Below are positions 1 through 8,318 of a DNA stretch of 64,000 nt, one piece after another. This stretch comes from Thiocapsa sp. Its GTDB lineage: Bacteria; Pseudomonadota; Gammaproteobacteria; Chromatiales; Chromatiaceae. Position 1 is the first letter of the stretch. Each line of letters opens with the position of its first letter. The position numbers and the translations under genes were made by a program. The notes beneath the pieces were generated by a model that saw only the letters and a list, made by a program, of their open reading frames with translations, searched no databases and was not told the DNA's origin. Location: positions 2,356,001-2,420,000 of the forward strand of contig NZ_CP073760.1 of NCBI RefSeq assembly GCF_018399035.1. Reading direction: 5' to 3'.

Positions 1-115
1 CGATATCCGTGGACGGGATGAGCTCTTGGAAGTGGGCATGGGCAGCGGCTGCGCCCATGAGCGCAATGGCGAGAGAGATCCGGATCGGGCGAGATTGGCT
101 GGACAAAGGCGTCAT
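1..115 (-). CDS. DUF4198-type periplasmic protein, N-terminus only (cut by window start)
   Basis: Only the first 38 codons are in the window. They start at an ATG read leftward from 115, behind a GGAG-like site. The peptide has a basic n-region, a hydrophobic stretch (ISLAIALMGAAAAHA) and then AHFQELIPSTDI. That start of the mature chain resembles DUF4198 / NikM-like periplasmic proteins, which are often linked to nickel or cobalt uptake. It lies downstream of the OprB porin on the same strand, 185 bp away, with a palindromic repeat between them. The family call rests on about 15 residues and is tentative. Confidence 0.5.
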   Translation of the reverse strand, partial: MTPLSSQSRPIRISLAIALMGAAAAHAHFQELIPSTDI

Positions 116-200
116 GATGGACTCCGGCGATAGGTTGCGGATCAAGGTCGGGCTGAACCGTGTTCTGCGCGACGCGGTTCAGGAGATTGTCTTTGGAATC

Positions 201-289
201 ATGAAACCGCGTCGACGCCGGCGCTTGTTGATGCCCGCACCGTGGAATCACCCGGCACGAGAACATGACGCCGCCGGACGCGGTTTCAT
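201..289. repeat. Diverged palindromic repeat of the TAAACCGCG family
   Basis: The ends are perfect 13-bp inverted repeats, ATGAAACCGCGTC (201-213) and GACGCGGTTTCAT (277-289). Total length (89 bp) and end sequence match the A/B/C repeats found elsewhere, but the interior differs. It lies between the porin and the DUF4198 gene and could fold into a stem-loop. Confidence 0.6.
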
Positions 290-299
290 CGCGGTTTCA

Positions 300-1457
300 T
301 CACAGCTCCGCGACGAGGCGCAGCCCGAAGATCCAGCCCTCGATGTCCTCGCCGTCCTCGTAGGCGTCGGCCATGTACTGGATGTCGGCGGTGAGGGCGA
401 GGAAGTCGTTGGCGGCGAAGCGGTAATAAAGCTCGGCGACGTTGGTGTTGGAGATCCCGGTGTCGGCGCCGTCGAGATAGCCGTAGGCCATGCCGACGGT
501 GTCGGCCTCGCGGCCCCACAGGCCGCCGGCGAGCTGCAGACCGCCGGTGTAGAGGCCGCGGTAGTCGAGGATGTCCTTGTGGTCGGTCCACCCCAGGCGC
601 AGGAAGGCGCCGAGATGATCGCCGAAGGCTTGGTCGAAGGACAGACCGTAGCCCAGCAGATCGGTCTTCTGCGGGGTGTCCTCGAGCGCGATCGGCGCCC
701 CGTCCTCGGCCCCGTCCATCGCCTCGCCGAGGTCGGCGCGGGGCTTGAAGAAGGCCGAGGAGGTGCCGGTGATCACGGCGCGGTAGGTGCCCTCCCCGAG
801 CGCGGTGTCGAGGCGATAGCCGAGCTGCGCGCCCCAGAAGTTGTAGTTGTTGCCGTCGTCGTTCTCGCCGATGTTCAGCGCCGCGGCCTTGATCTCCCAG
901 TCCCCCAGCGCCAGCTCGAGCGCCGCGCCGGCGTCGTAGGAGGGTAGATTGAAGCCGCCGGAGTTCACGAACGCCTCGTTCATGAACTGGGTGAATTCGT
1001 CGTTGGCGTAAGCGTTCTCGTCGAGATAGCCGGTGGAGTCGATGATGCCGAAGGTGGTGCCGAGGGTGGCGTCCTCGCCCAACGTGAAGGTGTGCTTGTA
1101 CCAGGCCTGCAGCAGGTAGTCGCGTCCGCGCCCGTTGATGTCCTGCAGATCGTCCTCGAGATCGACCGCCCAGGGGGCGAGCACGAAGGGCGAGACGGCG
1201 TTCAGGCCGTTGTCCACGGCAAAGCCGAACAGGGCGAAGAGCTCGTCGCGCTCGCTCGGGCGAAAACTGAGCTCAAGCTGAAAGGGCATACCGCCCCGGC
1301 AGGCATTTCCGTCCAGCGACTGCCCGCCGAGCCCCTCCTGGCACTGACCCGCCGCGCCCAACACCGCGCCGATCGAGACACTGTCGGTGACGTCGTAGGC
1401 ATCTGCGGAAAGGGCGAGAAAGGAAAGCACAGCGCAAGCGACGAAGCGATTGTCCAT
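300..1457 (-). CDS. OprB-family carbohydrate-selective porin
   Basis: 385-residue outer-membrane beta-barrel protein with a Sec signal peptide (residues 1-20, ending ALSADA). The barrel region has features of the OprB family: NYNFWGAQLGYRLD, FGDHLGAFLRLGW, a GGLQLAGGLWGR segment and a C-terminal NVAELYYRFAANDFLALTAD strand. The family forms substrate-selective channels for sugars and related small solutes. The length is normal for OprB. The last residue is Leu rather than the usual aromatic residue. It reads toward the partial DUF4198 gene. The substrate cannot be told from sequence. Confidence 0.82.
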   Translation of the reverse strand: MDNRFVACAVLSFLALSADAYDVTDSVSIGAVLGAAGQCQEGLGGQSLDGNACRGGMPFQLELSFRPSERDELFALFGFAVDNGLNAVSPFVLAPWAVDLEDDLQDINGRGRDYLLQAWYKHTFTLGEDATLGTTFGIIDSTGYLDENAYANDEFTQFMNEAFVNSGGFNLPSYDAGAALELALGDWEIKAAALNIGENDDGNNYNFWGAQLGYRLDTALGEGTYRAVITGTSSAFFKPRADLGEAMDGAEDGAPIALEDTPQKTDLLGYGLSFDQAFGDHLGAFLRLGWTDHKDILDYRGLYTGGLQLAGGLWGREADTVGMAYGYLDGADTGISNTNVAELYYRFAANDFLALTADIQYMADAYEDGEDIEGWIFGLRLVAEL

Positions 1458-1890
1458 GGAATGAGGTGTCCTTAAAGGAGGATTCGGGGTTCCGGAGGGT
1501 TTGCGATTCGAGCTACTCGGACTCTGAACCTGCCGGCCCTCGTCGATGCCGCAGCCCGATCGTATGATCTATTGTAAAAAGATATTACGCAGGGGTGTCA
1601 AGCATCAGGTTTGGCTCTCCGCGGGAGCAGCCAGCCTGACGGGGACTCGCGCAGCAGCTTTCCATTGACAAGCATCAACCCGCCATCTATCTTTATTGCG
1701 AACGATTCGTATTCAGATTCTAGCCAGCAGTCGGTTCGGGTAAAGCGCTTGCCGGACCACGCCCCGACCGCTCGCGACAGATTCCAATCCCGTTCGACGC
1801 GGGACTCCCGTCAGCCAAATTCCGAACGCTTCGTCCGGATCGCCAGCGGGGCATTGTTCGACAACCGCTTGATGTCTCAGGAGACACACC
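1458..1890. other. Intergenic region between porin and haem/iron block
   Basis: No convincing gene. It holds the divergent control region for the porin and the small protein at 1891, including an AT-rich patch near 1565-1590 and a Fur-like box at 1698-1716. Confidence 0.5.
1698..1716 (+). promoter_or_regulatory. Possible Fur box upstream of the haem block
   Basis: The 19-mer GCGAACGATTCGTATTCAG is partly palindromic. It shares 11 of 12 bases (ACGATTCGTATT versus ATGATTCGTATT) with the better Fur-like site at 7866-7884 read on the other strand. It lies about 175 bp before the small protein and the HemS-like gene. Inferred from similarity only. Confidence 0.35.
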
Positions 1891-2151
1891 ATGCCCGTCG
1901 ATTCCCCCTTGGTTTCAAATTGCGATCTCTCTCGGCTCAAACCGGAGGATCTGGAACTGCATCTCGGAGAGCTCATTCGCCGTTACGTTCGGCACCGTTC
2001 GGCCGATCTGGCCGAACGGGTCGTCGAATCCATCGAGGCGCTCTACCTGCATCCGGATCTCGGGCCCGATGCCGAACGGTTTTGTGCCTATCGCCGACTA
2101 GCGCGTCATTGGCGCTGGCTCGCGCAAAGGGCCCCCACCGTCGCGCATTAA
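1891..2151 (+). CDS. Small conserved hypothetical protein (86 aa)
   Basis: An AGGAGA ribosome-binding site lies 7 nt before the ATG. The charged, mostly helical protein contains LHLGELIRRYVRHRSADLAE and a C-terminal CAYRRLARHWRWLA segment, with no signal peptide or membrane helix. I do not recognise a characterised family. It lies 59 bp before the HemS-like gene on the same strand, so the two are probably co-transcribed. That suggests an iron- or haem-linked role, but this is context only. Confidence 0.7.
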   Translation: MPVDSPLVSNCDLSRLKPEDLELHLGELIRRYVRHRSADLAERVVESIEALYLHPDLGPDAERFCAYRRLARHWRWLAQRAPTVAH

Positions 2152-2210
2152 GCAGTGCCTCGCCCGTGTGCGAGACCGCCAACCTTCCGGAATCAATCAA
2201 GGAGCGTGCT

Positions 2211-3185
2211 ATGCCGCCCTACATCGAGCTTGAAAATTTGCCGAGCGCAGCTGTCATGCCGGTCTCCCGAACACGCTTAGGAGCGGAACACGGGGACACA
2301 ACGGGCAAGGTCCGCTACTGGGCAGCGTTCTTCCGGGAACTTGTCGGTGCCGGACAGCTCCGCATCGGGACCAGCCAGCCTGCGGTCACGTTGGAGCACC
2401 ATGGCAACTGGCCGGGCATCCGCATCGCAGACTCCTTCGGGAGCGCTTCGGGTCGCCGGTTTACGCTTCGGATGATGCTTGATCGCTGGTCCCACATCGA
2501 TGGTTCGGGAACGGATGCGGCAGAACGAGACCGGCGCTCGGACATCTCCATCCTGGATCGGGAGGGCGCTCCCCTGCTGGATCTCGGTTTTGGCGAGGAC
2601 CGTCCAGGGATCGCCGCGGATGTCCTGACCCGATGCCGTACCCTGTGCCCGGCCCCCTCACGGTCCGAGCCGGCACCGCAGCGCAACAGGGACGTGGATC
2701 TCGACAACCATCCTCTTCGCAGACAGACGGCGGAGCTTGGCGATGCGGCCGATGTCGCCGATCTTGCCGAAGCGACGGGCCAGCTCCGACTCAGTCCCGC
2801 AAGGCTGCATGAACGCGGTTGTGCCAGCGCAGTGGAGGCCGAGTTGGTCCCCTGTTTTCTGGAAGCACTCGCGGAGCAGGCGCTGCCCATTCGCATCGCC
2901 ACCGGCACCGCGGGGGTCGCTCACAGCCTCGACTGCGCCTTCTTCTGCCATCGACGCGAGGGGGTCTGGCAGACCCTGCGCACCGACTCGTCGCGCTTCC
3001 GAATCGACACCTCGAAGATCGATTCGGCATGGGTCTTGAGAGTCTCCGAAGCGGCACATGAGCACTCGTCGCTTCGGCTCTACGATGCGCGAGGACGACT
3101 GCTGGCGAAGATCAGTTCGGTGCCCGGATTCGTCGCCATCGAGAATCCGATCTGGCGCACCCTCGTCAACGCGCTTCAGGACTAA
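2211..3185 (+). CDS. HemS/HmuS/ChuS-like haem-utilisation protein, diverged
   Basis: Start chosen at the ATG behind AAGGAG, giving 324 aa, close to the roughly 340 aa of HemS/ChuS. The fold has two repeats. The first covers about residues 25-130 (RYWAAFFRELVGAGQLRI, then LRMMLDRWSHIDG and a DREGAPLLDL strand). The second is near the C-terminus (SAWVLRVSEAAHEHSSLRLY, DARGRLLAKI, ending WRTLVNAL), matching the SAWVVRKPT...LFDAxGR pattern of the family. HemS-type proteins bind, traffic or degrade cytoplasmic haem. The sequence is well diverged, so enzymatic activity is not assured. The stop codon TAA is the first three bases of a type A repeat. Confidence 0.68.
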   Translation: MPPYIELENLPSAAVMPVSRTRLGAEHGDTTGKVRYWAAFFRELVGAGQLRIGTSQPAVTLEHHGNWPGIRIADSFGSASGRRFTLRMMLDRWSHIDGSGTDAAERDRRSDISILDREGAPLLDLGFGEDRPGIAADVLTRCRTLCPAPSRSEPAPQRNRDVDLDNHPLRRQTAELGDAADVADLAEATGQLRLSPARLHERGCASAVEAELVPCFLEALAEQALPIRIATGTAGVAHSLDCAFFCHRREGVWQTLRTDSSRFRIDTSKIDSAWVLRVSEAAHEHSSLRLYDARGRLLAKISSVPGFVAIENPIWRTLVNALQD

Positions 3186-3267
3186 ACCGCGCCAGCTCCG
3201 GCGGTCGTCAAGTCTGCCGGGGCCGATCCCATCCAAAAACATCGCATACCGCGCCGGGCGCGGTTTA
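3183..3267 (+). repeat. Type A palindromic repeat, copy 1
   Basis: 85 bp, with ends TAAACCGCGCC and GGGCGCGGTTTA as inverted repeats. The interior includes GATCCCATCCAAAAACATCG. The first TAA is the stop codon of the HemS-like gene. The element ends 13 bp before the next gene's start. Confidence 0.9.
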
Positions 3268-3280
3268 AAAGGGAGCCTCC

Positions 3281-4840
3281 ATGCAACGGCTTATTTTCGA
3301 GGTCTCCGACCAGGCTGCGCGGCTCGCGATCTATGACTTCGAGAGTCAGGAGCTGCTCGCCGAGGTCGAAGGTGCGTCATGGCATCGCATGTTCGAGGAG
3401 CTGCGGATCGGCAACGGGCCACGCAAGCGCACCTGTTGCGCGCATCATGCCGAGGTTGCGACGGATGAAAATATCCCACAAGCCCGACGCGCGCAGAGCA
3501 AGATCGCTCAGGCGCTCTTCCCCGAAACACATGGGCTCGCGTCGCCGCCGATTGCACTCTCGCGCTCACCGAGTCCATCGATCTCTGCCGCCGCTTCCGC
3601 GGCGACATTGGCCGAGCTGTCCAGCCCGCCGGGCCGTCTGCCGACCCTGAAATCGACCGGGCGACGCAGGCTCTGGGACATCCCGCACAAATACCATTGC
3701 CCGATCATCGGGACCTGCCTCACGGTGGACGAGCTGCGCCGAATCGCCGACAAGACGGCCCAGCGGCCCGAGACGCCCTTGTCGGAGTTCGACATCCACG
3801 TGAGCTTTGTCGCGGCGGCGGCCGAGAAGAATCCGTTGTCGCTGGCAACACACAAGACACTTGAGAAGACATTCAGCATGAGCGTGCGACGCTATGCGAA
3901 GGCACGCGACGCCGACGCGCTCCTTCGGCTCTGGCGCGAATCGCTCGACACCGGCGAGGTTCCCGGCGGGCTCTGGGCACTCATGACACACCCGCGTGCC
4001 GACCATCGGGTGATGACACGCGCATACGAAGAGATCCATATGCTCTCGCATCAGATCGGCGCCGGGCAGCGCGCCGATCTCAAGCGGCTCACCGAGACGC
4101 GCACGCAGCTCGAGCAGCTGCAACGCGATTTCGATCACCTCCACAGGCGCGCCCGTCAGCAGGCGGACCTGCGCGAGGCGAGGATCCGCTGGCTCGAGAA
4201 CGCCCTGGCAAGCCGCGAGAGCGAATATGCCGAATCGCGTGCGCAGACGCAGGCCCTGCGCGAAGAGCTCGAGCTGTTGAAGGGTCCACGCCTAAAGGAC
4301 AGGATGAGCGCACTGGCCGATCGGGTCGCCGACCTGGACGCCGAGCTGAATCGGATCCGCGAGGAGAACGCGCACCTTCGATCCGCCGGCACACATGCAA
4401 GAGAAGAGGCCGACGCGTCGGAACGCGCCCGGCGCGCGGCACAGGCCGAATGCGGGGCGACCGAGCGGCTGCTCGCGCACCTCCTCGCGGATCGGTGCGA
4501 CGGCTGTACGTCGGAGGCTTGCGTGCAGCCCAAGGATCTTGCGGGACGTTTGGTGCTCTGTGTGGGCGGACGCAAGCAGCTCGTCGATCAGTATCGCGCG
4601 ATGGTGGCCGGTTGCAACGGTCGTTTCGACCACCACGACGGCGGCATGGAAGACAGCCACCACCGACTCGAGGCAATGCTGGCATCGGCCGATATCGTCG
4701 TCTGCGCAACCGACTACGTCAGCCACGGCGCCTACTATCGGACCAAACGTTTCTGCAAACGCACCGAGAAACCGCATGCGCTGCTCGGCAGCTCCGGGCT
4801 CTCTTCATTCGCCTTGGCGATCGAGAACCTGGCGGCTTGA
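3281..4840 (+). CDS. DUF2325 domain protein with long coiled coil
   Basis: 519 aa behind a GGGAG site. The middle (about residues 255-405) is a long charged coiled coil, from RADLKRLTETRTQLEQLQRD through repeated LREELELL and EENAHLR heptads. The C-terminal 100 residues are DUF2325: a CVGGRKQLVDQYRAMV start, HDGGMEDS, ADIVVCATDYVSH, KRFCKRTEKPHALL. The domain's biochemical role is not established. The first 60 residues contain RLAIYDFESQELLAEV, which faintly resembles the strand pair of the HemS-like neighbour. The gene follows the HemS-like gene with only a type A repeat between them, and may belong to the same iron-linked unit. Confidence 0.78.
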   Translation: MQRLIFEVSDQAARLAIYDFESQELLAEVEGASWHRMFEELRIGNGPRKRTCCAHHAEVATDENIPQARRAQSKIAQALFPETHGLASPPIALSRSPSPSISAAASAATLAELSSPPGRLPTLKSTGRRRLWDIPHKYHCPIIGTCLTVDELRRIADKTAQRPETPLSEFDIHVSFVAAAAEKNPLSLATHKTLEKTFSMSVRRYAKARDADALLRLWRESLDTGEVPGGLWALMTHPRADHRVMTRAYEEIHMLSHQIGAGQRADLKRLTETRTQLEQLQRDFDHLHRRARQQADLREARIRWLENALASRESEYAESRAQTQALREELELLKGPRLKDRMSALADRVADLDAELNRIREENAHLRSAGTHAREEADASERARRAAQAECGATERLLAHLLADRCDGCTSEACVQPKDLAGRLVLCVGGRKQLVDQYRAMVAGCNGRFDHHDGGMEDSHHRLEAMLASADIVVCATDYVSHGAYYRTKRFCKRTEKPHALLGSSGLSSFALAIENLAA

Positions 4841-4882
4841 GCCGATCGCGCGCGTCGGGAGAAGGCGCGCCGACGAGACGTA

Positions 4883-4906
4883 GCGGCTCCTACGGCGAGG
4901 AGCCGC
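4883..4906. terminator. Hairpin between convergent genes
   Basis: Perfect 9-bp stem GCGGCTCCT / AGGAGCCGC with a 6-nt loop, 43 bp after the DUF2325 stop. No T-tract follows, so a role as a bidirectional terminator is plausible but unproven. A second, imperfect GCCTCGCC-type stem-loop lies at about 4990-5032, just before the end of the transporter gene. Confidence 0.4.
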
Positions 4907-5038
4907 AACGCCGTCCCGGCGTGCGCGGAGCATGCAATGCGGCGAAAATCCACGTGTGCTCGGTATATCCGTACAGGTCGCGGCAAGACGCCTCGCCCGC
5001 CTTTGCACAGCCTGGCGAGGCGGGGCGAGGCCAATGCC

Positions 5039-6469
5039 TCAGGGCATGTGGTCAAGACCGATCTTCGATCCGGCTCGGGTGTTGGCCTCTCCGGGGCGAA
5101 GAGCCAGCGGGAGAATCACCACAAGCGTGCCGATGAGGAAAAGGATCTCGAGGGCATAGACGACATCGTATCCCAACGCTGGCCAGGCCAAGTCTTCTCC
5201 GAAGACACCTCGGTTCGCCATCGCCATGACAAGGTCACGCAGGATGCCGCCGGCAACGAATGCAAGACCCATTGCGGTCGCCTGAACAGCGCCCCATGCG
5301 CCGAGCGCCAAACCGCTGAACCCGCCCTCGGCGAGTGCCATTGCGGCGGTCAAGGTTGCCACCATGAAGAGCCCGCCACCGAAACCGATCAACCCGGCAC
5401 CGGTTCGATACAGCCAGACTGCATCGAGTGGGGCGGACAGGATCACCGCGATAAAGGCGAAGATCCCGATCAGGGCGCCGACCGCCGCAATCCGATAGGG
5501 CTCGCTGCCCCGTCCCATCAGGTGCGCGGCAAGCACGAAGGCGAGCAATGATCCGGCGGCCCAGATGGCATTGAGCGTGGTCGTCTGGGAGACGCTCAGC
5601 CCGAGGATCTGACCGCCGTAAGGCTCGAGCAGGATGTCCTGCATCGTGAAGCCGACTGTCCCGAGACCCACCACCACCAGCAGTCGGCTCGCGCGTCCGC
5701 CACGGGTGAAGTTCCGCCAGGTCTCCATGAACGGCGGGCGCGGCACAGGATTGGCCGCGCGCTGCCTGTCCATCGCCTCCTGCTTCCAAAGGGCAACGAC
5801 GTTCAGAACGATCGTCGCCAAGGCCACGCCCTGAGTGACCTGAATCAGCAGCTCGTTGCTGAAGTTCGTGAGCAGATATCCGAACAAGAGCGAGCTTCCC
5901 GCCCAAGCGGCCAGGAGGGTGACGTACAGCAAGGCCACCACGCGAGGGCGTTTCTCCGGCGGCGCGAGATCGGTGGCAAGCGCCAAACCCGCGGTTTGCG
6001 TCGTGTGGAGTCCGGCACCGACCAACAGGAAGGCCAGCGCAGCGGCCAACTGACCGAAAACGTTGAACTGGTTATTGACATCGGCGAGCAGCAGCAGGGC
6101 GAACGGCAACATCGCGAATCCGCCGAACTGCATCATGCTTCCGAGCCAGATGTAGGGGATTCGGCGCAGTCCGAATGCGGAGTGGTGGTAATCGGATCGA
6201 TGGCCGATCAGCGCACGCAGCGGCGCGAAAATCAACGGCAGCGCAAGCATGAGACCGACCAGCGACGCGGGCACGGCAAGCTCGACGACCATGACCCGAT
6301 TCAGGGTTCCTTGCAGCAGCACCATGGCCATGCCGACCGAGACCTGAAACAGCGACAAGCGCAGGATTCGGCGCAGCGGAAAATCAGCAGACGACACATC
6401 GGAAAAAGGCAGTATCCGAGGCAGCAGCTCGCGCCAGGCTTGCGCCCAGGTATCGTCTTTACGACTCAT
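5039..6469 (-). CDS. pucC: PucC/LhaA-family (BCD) MFS protein of bacteriochlorophyll antenna assembly
   Basis: 476 aa with about 12 membrane helices. The N-terminal region reads PLRRILRLSLFQVSVGMAMV, followed by LNRVMVVELAVPASLVGLML, APLRALIGHRSDYHHSAFG and RRIPYIWLGSMMQFGG, which together are diagnostic of the PucC/LhaA/Bch2 family. These proteins assist insertion of bacteriochlorophyll or assembly of light-harvesting complexes in phototrophic proteobacteria. Start is supported by GGAG 8 nt upstream. It is not beside other photosynthesis genes here, so which paralogue (pucC, lhaA or orf428) it represents is uncertain; the symbol names the family. It converges on the DUF2325 gene. Confidence 0.85.
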   Translation of the reverse strand: MSRKDDTWAQAWRELLPRILPFSDVSSADFPLRRILRLSLFQVSVGMAMVLLQGTLNRVMVVELAVPASLVGLMLALPLIFAPLRALIGHRSDYHHSAFGLRRIPYIWLGSMMQFGGFAMLPFALLLLADVNNQFNVFGQLAAALAFLLVGAGLHTTQTAGLALATDLAPPEKRPRVVALLYVTLLAAWAGSSLLFGYLLTNFSNELLIQVTQGVALATIVLNVVALWKQEAMDRQRAANPVPRPPFMETWRNFTRGGRASRLLVVVGLGTVGFTMQDILLEPYGGQILGLSVSQTTTLNAIWAAGSLLAFVLAAHLMGRGSEPYRIAAVGALIGIFAFIAVILSAPLDAVWLYRTGAGLIGFGGGLFMVATLTAAMALAEGGFSGLALGAWGAVQATAMGLAFVAGGILRDLVMAMANRGVFGEDLAWPALGYDVVYALEILFLIGTLVVILPLALRPGEANTRAGSKIGLDHMP

Positions 6470-6651
6470 GCCGGGATCAGCTCCACAGGTGAATTAGGCT
6501 CGGAAACAAGAGCGATACCTTAAAGGGGCCGGATTATCGCACTCGGGGCTTCAATGATCCACCACGCCCGGATCAGGACCGAAAGGCGGTATACCCGATC
6601 ACGTACGGCGCGACTAGGCACGGAATCATCCATCCTGAAAATATATCCTTT

Positions 6652-6735
6652 TAAACCGAGTCCCGGCTAAGGGTTTTAAATGCACCAAACGTCGAGCTCA
6701 CTCGCTAATAGGCATCTCGCTCTGGACGCGGTTTA
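6652..6735 (+). repeat. Type C palindromic repeat, copy 1
   Basis: 84 bp starting TAAACCGAGTCC and ending CTCTGGACGCGGTTTA. The interior has GCTAAGGG and CACCAAACGTCGAGCTCACT. It matches 27621-27705 over most of its length. It lies in the gap between the bacterioferritin and PucC genes. Confidence 0.8.
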
Positions 6736-6833
6736 GGCCCCGATGACGACCGAAAAGACCGGGTGTCAGGTCTCTTTGGCGTCCGTCCCTGGACAATCGA
6801 TTCAGTGTCCAGGGACGGCTGGGACCGGATGGA

Positions 6834-7319
6834 TCATGCCACCCCGACCGGATGCATCTGCGACTGGAGGTAGTTCTCGAGCCCCACACGCTCGATCAAT
6901 CCGAGTTGTTGCTCGAGCCAGTCGGCGTGGTCCTCCTCGGTGTCTCTGAGGAGTTGCAGCAGAACGGTCCGGGTCTGGAAGTCTTTATGCTGCTCGCAAC
7001 AGACGATGGCCTCCTTCAACGCGGCTGCAACCTCGTATTCGACCTGGAGATCGTTGGCCAACATCTCCGGGACGCTCGCGCCGACACGAAGCCCGTCGCG
7101 CTGGCTGAGATCCGGCGTCGCCTCCAGGAACAGCATGCGCCGGATCAACATCGAGGCGTGCTCCTTCTCCTCCGTCGCCTCGTGCTCGATACGCGCGAAC
7201 AGCTTGGCGAAACCCCAGTCCTCGTACATGAGCGAGTGGATGAAATACTGATCGATCGCTGCCAGCTCGTTGGAGAGCAGACGCTGAAGATGCGCGATCA
7301 CTTCGGGGTTACCTTTCAT
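6834..7319 (-). CDS. bfr: Bacterioferritin subunit with ferroxidase centre but no haem-ligand Met
   Basis: 161 aa, full-length bacterioferritin. The di-iron ligands are present: E18, E51, H54, E94, and E128/H131 (equivalent to E127/H130 of E. coli Bfr, with a one-residue insertion), plus Y25. The haem-ligating Met52 is replaced by Lys (EEKEH). It can therefore oxidise and store iron but probably cannot bind the inter-subunit haem itself. It follows the second bacterioferritin gene by 25 bp on the same strand, and that subunit shows the reverse pattern, suggesting a 24-mer of mixed subunits. Confidence 0.93.
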   Translation of the reverse strand: MKGNPEVIAHLQRLLSNELAAIDQYFIHSLMYEDWGFAKLFARIEHEATEEKEHASMLIRRMLFLEATPDLSQRDGLRVGASVPEMLANDLQVEYEVAAALKEAIVCCEQHKDFQTRTVLLQLLRDTEEDHADWLEQQLGLIERVGLENYLQSQMHPVGVA

Positions 7320-7344
7320 AGTTGGGTCTCCGGGGCTGCTGTGG

Positions 7345-7809
7345 TCAGATCGCCGACTCGAGATAGTTCGGCAGCCCGATGCTCTCGATCAGTGAAAGCT
7401 GGGTCTCGATCCAGTCGATCCGCTCTTCGCTCGACTCCTGGATCTCTTCGAGGTGATGCCTGCTGACGAAGTCGCCCTGCTGCTCGCAGTGGACAATCGC
7501 CGCGGAGAGGGCCTCGCGATAACGCAGTTCCATCGTGAGATCGCCTCTGAGGATCTCGGGGACATCCTCGCCGATCAGAAGCTTCCCGAGATCTTGGAGG
7601 TTGGGCAGACCTTCGAGGAACAGCACGCGCTCGACGACCTTATCGGCCTCCTTCATGGCCGCGATCGAGGCGTGGTAGACCCGCGCCTCCAAGGTTTTGA
7701 AACCCCAGTTGCCGAGCATCCTTGCATGCAGGAAGTATTGGTTGATCGCGGTGAGTGCTTCCTTGAGCACCGCGTTGTGATGCTGGTTGATGGAGGGTTG
7801 CGTCTTCAT
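7345..7809 (-). CDS. bfr: Bacterioferritin subunit with haem-ligand Met but broken ferroxidase centre
   Basis: 154 aa with strong bacterioferritin identity (AINQYFLHARMLGNWGFK, FLEGLPNLQDLGKLLIGEDV). Met52, the haem ligand, is kept. Position 18 is Ala, 51 is Ala and 54 is Glu, and the E127/H130 positions are Ser and Arg, so most ferroxidase ligands are lost; E94 remains. This looks like a specialised haem-binding partner rather than decay, because the rest of the protein is well conserved. It is the first gene of the two-gene bfr unit, and its promoter region faces bfd. Confidence 0.92.
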   Translation of the reverse strand: MKTQPSINQHHNAVLKEALTAINQYFLHARMLGNWGFKTLEARVYHASIAAMKEADKVVERVLFLEGLPNLQDLGKLLIGEDVPEILRGDLTMELRYREALSAAIVHCEQQGDFVSRHHLEEIQESSEERIDWIETQLSLIESIGLPNYLESAI

Positions 7810-7865
7810 CGGGCCTCGGACTGTCGAAAAGAATAGAAGGGATGCTGCAAAGACACCTTGACATA

Positions 7866-7884
7866 AATACGAATCATTCTTATC
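7866..7884. promoter_or_regulatory. Fur-like box in the bfr/bfd divergent promoter
   Basis: The site AATACGAATCATTCTTATC, read on the minus strand as GATAAGAATGATTCGTATT, resembles the Fur consensus GATAATGATAATCATTATC. It lies between divergent iron-storage and iron-release genes, where Fur control is common. Confidence 0.6.
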
Positions 7885-7921
7885 GTTTCAATCAAGTCAA
7901 GCCGATCTCAGGGTTCGCATC

Positions 7922-8125
7922 ATGTTCGTGTGTATCTGCCATGCCGTTACCGAACGCCAGATCATCGCCGCAGCAGAGCGCGGGGCATCCCGGCTTGCCG
8001 ACCTCAGGAAGGAGCTGGGGGTACCCGGAAACTGCGGTCGATGCGGTGTCTGTGCCAAGGAGATCCTGCGGCAGGTGGCCGACGGCCGGCAGTTCTCGGA
8101 GACCCCGCAGGTCGCCTGCTCCTGA
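7922..8125 (+). CDS. bfd: Bacterioferritin-associated [2Fe-2S] ferredoxin
   Basis: 67 aa. The [2Fe-2S] ligands follow the Bfd pattern: C4-x-C6 near the N-terminus (MFVCICHAVTE) and C38-x2-C41 (GNCGRCGVC). Bfd gives electrons to bacterioferritin haem so that stored ferric iron is released. It is divergent from the two bfr genes across a 112-bp gap containing the Fur-like box. This fits opposed or joint iron control. Confidence 0.93.
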   Translation: MFVCICHAVTERQIIAAAERGASRLADLRKELGVPGNCGRCGVCAKEILRQVADGRQFSETPQVACS

Positions 8126-8165
8126 TCCTGGCGCGTCAGCGCAATCCATCCTAAGGGAGCATCTC

Positions 8166-8318
8166 ATGTCAATGCTTCAAAGGGTCGGAGCCTCCTGGCA
8201 TCGACTCGGCAACCGGCTCCACAAGACCTTTCTGCGTTTCGCTCGCTCCAAAGCGCAGAGTCGTCGGCAACAACGCTGGTCGATGATGAAGCGGTTTATC
8301 GCCGACACGGCGCGCTGA
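8166..8318 (+). CDS. Very basic 50-aa protein downstream of bfd
   Basis: An AAGGAG site lies 6-7 nt before the ATG, 40 bp after the bfd stop. The peptide is rich in Arg, Lys, Gln and Trp (SMLQRVGASWHRLGNRLHKT, ARSKAQSRRQQRWSMMKRF) and can form an amphipathic helix. No Cys and no signal peptide. No known family is recognised. Spacing and ribosome-binding site suggest co-expression with bfd. Confidence 0.55.
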   Translation: MSMLQRVGASWHRLGNRLHKTFLRFARSKAQSRRQQRWSMMKRFIADTAR

